Below, in pieces: positions 26,731 through 36,400 of a DNA stretch of 64,000 bases; the stretch's first letter is position 1, and every line of letters begins with the position of its first letter. The notes beneath the pieces were generated by a model. It had not been told where the DNA came from. It made no database searches and saw nothing but the letters and a program-made list of their open reading frames with translations. Source of the DNA: DASQPA01 sp963756455 (GTDB lineage Bacteria; Acidobacteriota; Thermoanaerobaculia; Multivoradales; UBA5704); contig CAVWNC010000003.1 of NCBI GenBank assembly GCA_963756455.1, forward strand, positions 3,038,001 to 3,102,000, given 5' to 3'. The position numbers were made by a program, and so were the translations under genes.

Positions 26731-26877
26731 TCCAGAGCGCCGCCCGCACCACGAGCCGCTCCCTGTCGATCGAGTACTCGAGGTCGGCGGTCAGGCTGGA
26801 AATCCAGCTCCGGGCCGCTCCTATCTCTGGATTGTTATACCCTGGCGCGGTGCTGCAACCTGAGCGCGGAGCAATCA
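26719..26877 (-). pseudogene. C-terminal remnant of an unidentified minus-strand gene
   Basis: The minus strand reads APGYNNPEIGAARSWISSL then TADLEYSIDRERLVVRAALW and a stop (TGA at 26721-26719), overlapping the end of the DUF4097-like gene. The phase and residue pattern look like a real protein C-terminus rather than chance, but the frame is closed by a stop just upstream of 26877 where base composition turns AT-rich. No family recognised. It suggests a gene truncated at an old breakpoint. Confidence 0.3.
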
Positions 26878-27419
26878 CTACTCACTATATTTTTGTTTTC
26901 ATTTAACTTCGACAACTCGTAAGGCTGCTAAATCTTCTATCGCCTGGGGATTACTGAAAAATGCCGTCAAATCGATCAACGCTAATCTCAAGACCCTGCA
27001 GCCAGCAACCTGGAGGCGATCAATCGCGTATTCGTTCGGCGTCGCGCAGAGGGCCCGAGTGGAGACGGGCCGAACCGTGCCACCGACGCGCTATGGTAGA
27101 GTCCTAACTTTCATGAGCCGATGGACTCCGAGTGGGACTGTGTGCGAGTCCTTAACCGTCTGCTGGACTGGCCCGCGGTGGCGCTGCACACAGGCAAGGG
27201 GGTCGGCATCTACTTCTACTTCCGCAAGGCCTCGACGCACACCTGTACCTCCTTCACCCTGGGCACGGCGCAACCGGGAAGCCTCCGCCACCGCTTGCAG
27301 CATGAATGACCTGCAGGTCGCTCCCGGCGACACGAGGATCGACACCTGCGATCTCGCAGAGAAGCGGCAGAAGCGATGAACGTCACGTCGATCTCGATTG
27401 CATCATGGGCGGCGAGGCG
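26878..27419 (+). other. AT-rich upstream region of NRPS2
   Basis: About 540 bp with no supported gene. The first 110 bp (about 26878-26985) are strikingly AT-rich for this window, with runs such as TATATTTTTGTTTTCATTTA, and may hold a promoter or transcription-factor site for NRPS2. The rest is normal GC. A 62-codon open frame from ATG 27121 (MDSEWDCVRVLNRLLDWPAV...) has no recognised motif or strong ribosome-binding site. No MbtH-like gene is present here. Confidence 0.45.
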
Positions 27420-30400
27420 ATGAAGTCGACAGTCCTCGACCCGGCGGAACTGCCGCCACTCACCCGCGACCAAAAACGCGAGTTCCTTAAAGCCCTGCTC
27501 AAGAGCCGGATGAAGCCGCAGGTGTGGAATCTCTCCTTCGAGCAGCGCCGGCTGTTCACCCTCCATCTCTTAGACCCCGGGAGCTACGCCTACAACCTGC
27601 TCGGCGCTTACGAGATCGTGGGCATACTGAACGTCGCTTCGCTGCGTCGGGGGGTGGCCGAGATTCTGCGCCGGCACGCGGTGCTGCGCACCGTCGTATC
27701 TCTTCGCGAGGGGGAGCCGGTCCAGGTGGCGCGTCCGCCGGCTGACGGTCTCGACTTCCCGACCGTCGACCTCCGCGGTCTGCCGCCGGCCCGCCGGGGC
27801 GCGGCTTCCCACGCGGTAGCGGTCTCCGCCTCCTGCCGCCCGTACGACCTGCTGGCGGAGCCGCCCTGCCGCTTTCACCTCGTGCGCCTGGAGGCCGACC
27901 GTCACGTCCTCTTGGTGATGTTCCACCACATCGCCGCCGACGTGCGGTCGTTCGAGCTCTTCAACGACGAGCTGTCGGCTCTCTATACCGCGTTTCGCCG
28001 CGGTGAGCCGTCGCCGCTCGCGCCGCTGCCCGAGCAATATGGCGACTTCGCCCTCTGGCAGCAACGTCACTTCGACGAGCGGATGCTGGGCGGGGAGCTG
28101 GCCTACTGGCAGCGCGCCCTGGCCGGCATGGAGGTGACGGAGCTGCCCGGCGACCGGCCGCGGCCGCCGGCTCAAACCTACCGCGGCGCCCGGTACCGCT
28201 TCGATCTCCCCGCGAGCCTGCTCGCGGGCGTCGCCAGGATCGCGCGCGAACGCGACCTGAGCCCATTTATGGCGAGCCTGGCGATGTTCCTGGTGCTGCT
28301 CCATCGCTACACCGGGGCGACCGACGTCAACTGCGGCATCCCCGTCTCGGGCCGCACCCGGAGCGAGGCGGCAGCGCTCATCGGGTTCTTTGTCAACATG
28401 GTCGTCGTGCGCGTCGAGCTGGGGAGGGAGCTGACGTTCGAGGACGTCCTCAAACGGGTGAAAGAGTCGGCGCGGGCAGTATATTCCTCCAGCCACCTGC
28501 CGTTCGATCGCCTGGTCGAATCCCTGCGTCTTCGTCGCGACGGCCGCCGCAACCCGCTCTACCAGATCACCTTCCAGACGGGTCTGTTCCCGCGACTGGC
28601 CTTGGCCGATCTCGCGGTCGGTACGGTCTTCGATCAGGATTACGGGATCGCGCGCTCCGACTTGGAGCTTTATCTGGGAGAGGACGGCAGCGCGATCTTC
28701 GTCTACAACCTCGACCTATACGAGGGCGCGACCATCGCCGGCATCTCCCGCCGCTTCAGCAGCCTGTGCGAGGGCTTGGTGGCAGACTCCGCGCGCCCCA
28801 TCGGCGACGTACCCTGGCTGAGCGCAGCCGAGTGGCACGCCGTGGTCCACGAGTGGAACGACGCAGTGTGGCCGGCGCCCGGGCCCGTCCAGGCAGGCAC
28901 CCTCCACCAGCTCTTCGAGCGGCAGGCGGCGGCAGCCCCCGACCCGATCGCCGTGGTCCTCGGCGAGGAGGCACTCTCCTATGGCGAGTTGGAACGGCGG
29001 GCCAACCGGCTCGCCGGCTACCTCCGGACACGCGGCGTGGGCCCCGAGGTGCCGGTCGGCCTCCACGGCGAGCGCGCCCTCGCGATGCTGGTCGCGCTTT
29101 GGGGCGTGCTCAAGGCGGGCGGGGCCTACCTTCCCCTCTCGCTGAATCTGCCGCCGGAGCGCCTCGCCGCCGTCCTCGCCGACAGTGGCGCGCCCCTTGT
29201 GCTCTCCTGGGGCCGCGGCTCCGAGCCCGCTGGCGAGCGCCAGGACGTCGGCTTTGTTGATCTCGCGAGCCTCGATCTCGCGGCTTTCCCCTCGACGCCT
29301 TTGGCGCCCTGCCTCGCGACCGGGCACAGCCTCGCCTATGTCATCTATACCTCGGGCTCGACGGGCGGACCCAAGGGCGTGCTGGTCGAGCACCGGTCTC
29401 CCCTCAGTCTCGCCAGCGCCATGGAGCGGCTCTGCTACCGGGACCTCGCGGGCGCTCGGCTGCGGTTCAGCCTGAACGCACCGCTCGACTTCGATGCCTC
29501 GATGCAGCAGATCGTCATGCTGACGCGCGGCCACTGTCTGGTCGTCATCCCGGAGGAGGTCCGGCGCGACGGGCCGGCCTTTGTCCGGCACCTCGCCGCT
29601 CAGGACGTGGAGGCGCTCGACTGCACGCCCTCTCATCTGGCCATCCTGCTCGACGCCGGCCTGCTCGAGATTCCCCAGAGCAGCCTGCGCAAGATCCTCG
29701 CCGCCGGTGGCGCGATCGACCGTCCGATGTGGGATCGGCTGGCTGCCGACCGCCGGCTCCAGGCCTACGACATCTACGGGCCTACCGAGGCCACGGTCAA
29801 CGCCACGGGTCAGGAGATCGATCGGCCGGGCACCGCGCCGCGTATCGGCAGACCGCTCGACGGCTATGCCGTCCACCTGCTGGACGCCAGTCTGAATCCG
29901 GTGCCACCGGGAGCCACCGGGGAGATCTGCATCGGCGGCTGCGGAGTCGCCCGGGGCTATCTCGCGCGTCCGGAACGGACGGCCGGCGCCTTTCTGCCGG
30001 ACCCGTTCGGCGCCCGCGGCGAGCGCCTTTACCGGAGCGGCGACTTCGCGCGGCTCCGGCCCGATGGCGCGCTCGAATTCCTCGGCCGCCGCGACGACCA
30101 GGTGAAGATCCGCGGCATGCGCGTCGAGCTGGGGGAGATCCGGGCACGGATCGTCGAGCAGAAGGTGGCGCGCGAGGCGGTCGTGGTGGTGGTGCGGGGT
30201 GACGATGCGCACAGCCAGCTCCTCGCGGCCTATGTCGTACCCCGGGAGCCGGGGGACGCCGGGCGTCTGCCCGAGACGGTGCGGGCGGAGCTCCTGCGGC
30301 ATCTCCCGGAGCACATGGTACCCGCCCGGATCGTCGTCCTCGACGAGCTGCCGCTCACCCCGAGCGGCAAGCTCGACCGGGCGGCGCTGCCGGCGCCGCC

Positions 30401-33400
30401 ACTGGAGGCTGCGGCGGCGCCGGGCACGGCGCTGTCGGAGTACGAGGAACTCCTGGCCGAGATCTGGGCGGCGGCGCTCGGCATCCCCCGGTCGGCCATC
30501 GGCGCCGAATCGAGCTTCTTCGATCTCGGCGGCCACTCGCTACTCGCCGCCGAGGTCGCCTCGCGCCTGCGCCGGCTTTTCCAGGTCGAGGCTCCGGCGA
30601 GCCTGGTCCTCTCCCACCCCACGGTGCGAGACCTGGCGCGAGCCGTGGCCGGTCTGCGGCGCCGCGGCATGGAGCCTGCCACTGCGGCGATCCCGGGCCG
30701 CCGCGTCGATCCAGCCTCGCTGGCGCCGCTCTCCTTCGCCCAGGAGCGGGTCTGGTTCCTGGAGCAGCTCGAGCCTGGCCTCACGGCCTACAACATCCCG
30801 GTCTTCCTGCGCCTCCGCGGTCCTCTCGACGCCGTGGCGCTGGCGGCGAGCTTCCATCTGTTGGTGGCGCGCCACGAAGCTCTGCGTACCGTTTTCTGTC
30901 TCGAGGGCGGCCGGCCGGTGCAGCGAGTCGTCGCGGCTGTCGACATCGACGGGGAACCGGCGTTGCCGCGGGTGGACCTCGCGGGGCTCGCCGGCGCCCT
31001 CGGCGAGCGGACCGCCCTGGACCTGGCGCGGGAGATCGCCTCGTTGGGCATCGGCCTCGTCACCTACCCCCTCTTTCGGCTGGCCCTGGCGCGCCTCGGC
31101 CCGGCTGAGCACCTGCTGCTGCTCAGCCTGCAGCACATCGTTGCCGACGCGGGTTCGATCCGCATCCTCCTCGACGATCTCGGCGTTCTCTATACCGCCT
31201 GCCGGAACGGTACCCCGGCCATCCTGCCCGAGATCTCCCTCACACCCTCCGACCATGCCGTCTGGCAGCGTCAAGCGCTCGCCGGGGAGGGGATCGAGGA
31301 GCAGCTGCGCTTCTGGCGGACCCGGCTCGCGGCGGCGCCGCTCGCGCTCAACCTGCCGACGGATCGCCCCCGCCCGGCGGTCTTCCGTTACCGGGGCGGC
31401 CATGTGCGGATCGATCTCGCGGGTGACGAGCTCGGCCGCATCGTGCATGCGGCCGCCCGCTGCGGCATCACAGTTTTCATGTTCCTGACCTCGGCCGTCC
31501 AGCTCCTGCTCTCGCGCACCTGCGACGAGGACGACGTCTGGATCGGCTCGCCGGTCGCCAACCGGCCGCACGCCGAGTTGGGCGGCCTGGTCGGCATGAT
31601 CATCAACATCCTGGTTCTGCGCGGCAGGCTCGGCCGCCACCAGACGGTCTCAGAGCTGCTAGCCGCCACGCGGCGCGCCGTGCTCGACGCCTGCGACCAT
31701 CAGGACGTGCCGTTCGAGAAGGTGGTCGAGGCGCTCAATCCCGATCGCTCGCTGAGCTACAACCCGCTCTTTCAGTGCATGTTCTCCTTCATCAGCGGAC
31801 CGGACGTCTCCCTCCAGCTGGAGGCGGTCATGGCGACCCGGCTGCCGGTCGACAACGGCACCGCGAAGCTCGATCTCACTTTCGATCTCGCCCACACCGG
31901 CGAGCGCCTGATCGGACACCTCGAGTACAACGGCGACCTCTTCGACCCTGCCACGGCGCTCCGCCTGGCGGGCAGCTTCCGGGTGCTCGCCGGACAGCTC
32001 GCGAGCGGCCTGGCGGGCAGCGGCCGCGCGCGCATCCTGGGGGACGGCGAGGACGACGCTGGCGGCGACCGCCGCGCGCTCGGCGAGCTGCCGCTCCTCA
32101 CTCAGGCCGAGCGCTGCCAGATTGTCCAGGAATGGAACGACACCGCCGGCGAGCGGCGCCAGGACTCCTGCATCCACCAGCTCTTCGAGCGGCAGGCGCG
32201 CACGGCGCCTGACCGTATCGCCGTCGTCGTCGGCGATCTCCGCCTTTCCTACGGGGAGCTCGACCGGCGCGCCGACCGGCTCGCTCACCTCCTGTTGCAC
32301 GGGTGTCGCTCGCCGCGGGCGCGGATCGCGATTTACCTACCGCGGACCGCCGACGTGCCGGTGGCCCTCCTGGGCGTGCTCAAGGCCGGAATGTGCTATG
32401 TGCCGCTCGATCTGGCCTATCCGCGGGAGCGCGTGGCGGGCATCCTGGCGGCCAGCCGGGCCGAGCTGGTGCTGACCTACGGCGCTCTGGGTGAGGGGCT
32501 CGATCCGGCGGTGGCGCAGTTGCACCTCGACCGCGTAAGCCTGGCCGGCGGGGCGCGCGGCGCGCCGCGCGTTCAGGCGGCACCGGACGACCTTGCCTAC
32601 GTGATTTTCACCTCCGGCTCGACCGGCAGGCCGAAGGGCGTCGTCCTGCAGCACCGGCCGGTGGTGAACCTGATCGATTGGGTCAACGAGACTTTCGCCG
32701 TCGGTCCGGGCGACACGCTGCTGTTTATCACCTCGCTCTGCTTCGATCTCTCGGTCTACGACGTCTTCGGCACCCTCGCCTCGGGGGCGACCCTCCACCT
32801 CGCGGACGACACCGAGGTGAGAGATCCCGAGACCTTGGTCGAGCTGCTCTGCACCCGCCCCATCACCTTCTGGGACTCGGCCCCGGCGGCGCTCGCTCAG
32901 CTCCAGCCGTGCTTCGATCCGGCGCGGGGACAGGGCTCCTGCCTGCGGTTAGTGTTCCTGAGCGGCGACTGGATCCCGCTGGACCTCCCACCCGCCGTCA
33001 GCGCGGCGTTCCCGCGGGCTCGCGTCACCGGCCTGGGCGGCGCCACCGAGGCGGCGATCTGGTCGAACTCCTTCCCCATCCGCGCCATCGACCCCGCGTG
33101 GCGGAGCATCCCCTACGGGCGGCCGATCCGCAACGCCCGCTACTTCGTCCTCGACGCCGGTTTCGGGCCCTGCCCGATCAACGTCGCGGGCGATCTCTAC
33201 ATCGGCGGCCCCTGCCTGGCGCTCGGCTATCTCGATGAGCCGCTTTTAACCGCGGGGCAGTATCGGCCCGACCCTGAGAGCACGATGCCGGGAGCCGTCC
33301 TCTATGCCACCGGCGACCGCGCCCGCTTCCGGTCGGACGGTAACATCGAGTTCCTCGGCCGGCTGGACGCCCAGGTCAAGATCCACGGCTTCCGGATCGA

Positions 33401-36400
33401 GCTCGGGGAGATCGAGGCGGTGCTCGGGAGCCATCCGGCGGTCGCCAAGGCGGTGGTGCTGGCGCGCGGCGACCGGCTCGCGGGCAGGCGCCTGGTCGCC
33501 TACGTGCAGGCCGCCGGCCCGGTCCCGCCGAGCCTGGAGCTGGAAGCCGACCTCTGGGCCTGGATGCAATCGAAGCTCCCCGCTTACATGATCCCTGGCC
33601 ACTGCGTCTTCGTCACCGAGTGGCCGGTGACGCAGAACGGCAAGCTCGACCGCCGGGCGCTGCCGGCGCCGGAGGTGGTCCGGGGTGGGGCCGAGAACGG
33701 CTCGGCCGCGGCCGAGAGCGCCGAGCAGGCGATGCTCTGCCGGATCTGGGCCGAGGTGCTGGGGCTCGAACGCGTCGGCGTCGACGACAACTTCTTCAAC
33801 CTGGGCGGCGACTCGATCACGGCGATCCAGATCGTCGCCCGGGCGAACCAGCTCGGGCTTCGCCTCCGCGCCCGCGACTTCTTCCAGGCCCAGACGGTGG
33901 CGGTGATGCTGCCGCGCGTCGCCCGCCTGGACGCCACAGCGGCGGACGCGGTGGAGCTCGGGGTCGCCGCCACGGTGCCCGACGAGGTGGCGCTGACGCC
34001 GATCCAGCGGTGGTTCTTCGCCCGGCAGCTCGCCAATCCCCACCACTTCAACCAGGCCGTGTTCCTCGAGTGGCGGGCGCCGGTCGAGGTGCCCAGGCTG
34101 CGTTTTGCGCTCTTCCGGCTTTGCGCCCGCCACGACGCGCTGCGCCTGCGCTTCTTTCCCGCAGCCTCGGAGTGGCGGCAGGCGGTGCGCCCAGCGGAGG
34201 CCGGGAACCTCTTTGCCTTCCACCGCGTGGACCTCAGTCGGGTCGCGGACGGCGCCCTGCCGGCGGCGCTCGCCGCCTGCGCCTCGCAGGTGCAGACGAC
34301 CCTCGACATCTTCGAGGGGCCGCTACTCGCCGCCTGCCTGTTCGACGGCGCGCCGCAGCGGCTGCTGCTCGCGGTGCACCACCTGGCGATCGATGCCGTT
34401 TCCTGGCGCTTTCTACTTGACGACCTCACGAGCCTCTACGCCGCCACCGACGACGATGTCGCCGTCGAGCCGTCGCCGGCCCGCTTTCTGAGCTGGGCCT
34501 TCCGGAGCAACCTGCCGGAGGCGATCGAGCCGTTTCGCCGCGAGGAGGAATTCTGGCTGCGCCAGGGGCGTAGCGGCGAGTTGCCCCGCGACCTCCCGGG
34601 GGGCGAGAACCTCGCCGGCTCGGCCGCGACGGTGACCGGCAGGCTGACGCGGCAGGAGACCGAGCAGCTGGAACGCCGAGTCCCCGAGGTCTACCGGACC
34701 GCCATGATGGACGTCCTGTTGACCGCGCTGGTCCGCACTCTCGGCGAGGGGGCGTCGGGCATCGCGTCCGCCCGGAGCGCCCTGAGCGTCGATCTCGAGG
34801 GCCACGGCCGCTCCGAGGAGCTCGGCGGCGGCGCCGCCGAGCTCGCCGTCGGCTGGTTCACCAGCATCCATCCGTTAACCCTTGAGCTTCAAGCCACGGC
34901 CGGCCTCGGCGCGCAGCTCCAGTCGATCAAGGAGCAGCTGCGGGCGGTGCCGCGGGAGGGGGTGGGCTACGGCGTTCTGCGGTACCTGAGCGCCGAGCCC
35001 GCCGCGCGCCTGGCCGCCTGCCCGCGGCCGCAGGTGCTCTTCAACTACCTCGGCCGCCTCGACGGGGCGCTGGCTGGCAATTCGCTCTTCCGTCTGCGCA
35101 CCGACCAGACCGGTGAGGACGTCGGCGCCGAAAACGGCCGCTCGCATCTGCTCGAAATCACCTGCCTGATCCTCGACGGTGAGCTCGAAACCCGCTGGCG
35201 CTTCAGCCGCAACCTCCATCGCGAGGCGACCGCCGGAGGCTGGGTCGCGCGTTTCCTCGCGGCGCTCCGCGAGCTCGTCGAGCACTGCCTGCGGCCAGAG
35301 GCCGGAGGCTTCACCCCGTCCGACTTCCCGCTGGCGCGAATCGGCCAGCCGGCGCTCGACGCCCTCTTCGCCGCCCAGCCCAGGCTCGTGGACCTCTATC
35401 CCGCCACCGCCATGCAGCACGGCATGCTCTTTCACGGTGAGCTCGAAGCTGGCGCCGGTGTCTATCACCAGCAGGTCGCTCTCGACATCCAGGGCGATCT
35501 GGACCTCGACGTCTTCCGGGCCGCCTGGACGGCGGCCATCGCCCGCCACGCGTGCCTGCGGACGCGGTTCGTCGTCGCCGAGGGGCGCTATCTGCAAGCC
35601 GTGCTGGTCGATCACGACTCGTTCTGGAGCTCCGCGGAGGGGACGCACCCCGACGACCTCGATCGCCGCGACCTCGAACGCGCCTTCACCGTGGCGCGGG
35701 AGGTGCCGTTCCGCGTCACCGTCGCCCGCCGGTCGGCGGAGAGCCACCGCCTGCTGGTGAGCTTTCACCACGCGATCCTCGATGGCTGGTCGCTCGCCGT
35801 CCTCTTGGAGGAGGTGTCCGAGCTCTATCGGGCCGCCCGCCAGGGGCGCTCACCGGTGCTCGCCGCCGTCCGGCCCGTGCGCGACCACGCCGCCTGGCTC
35901 GGCGAGCGGGACGCGGCGGCCTCGCGCGCCTTCTGGCAGCGCTACCTCGTCGGCTTCCGCAAGCCCAACCCGCTGGCGCGCCCAGGGACCGGCGACGGCA
36001 TCCGCTACGACCGCCGAGGCCTCCTTCCAGAGCTCGTCGGGCGGCTCGATCGCTTCGCGCGCCGCCGGGGGCTGACCCGGAGCACTCTCGTCCAGGCCGC
36101 CTGGGCGCTGCTCGTCGGCCGTTACAGCGATGCCGCGGACGTGGTGGTGGGAGTCACCAGCTCGGGGCGCGAGCAGGGCCCGGACGGCGTCGAACGGATG
36201 GTCGGCCTGTTCATCAACACGCTGCCGCTGCGCGTCGCGATCGACGAGCAGGCGGCTTTGGGGACCTGGCTGAGCGAGGTGCAGCAGAAGCTCCTGGCGG
36301 TGCGCGAGCACGACGATTCGGCGCTCGCCGAGGTCCAGGCGGCGAGCGAGCTGGGGGCCGGCCGGCCGCTCTTCGAGTCCAACGTAGTGGTCGAGAACTA

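Noticed and set aside
27121..27309. Small plus-strand open frame starting MDSEWDCVRVLNRLLDW
   Set aside because: No ribosome-binding site, no recognised family and no coding-like third-position bias; left as intergenic.
26731..27419. An MbtH-like helper gene for the A domains
   Set aside because: No MbtH-type sequence was recognised in any frame; it may be elsewhere or unnecessary.
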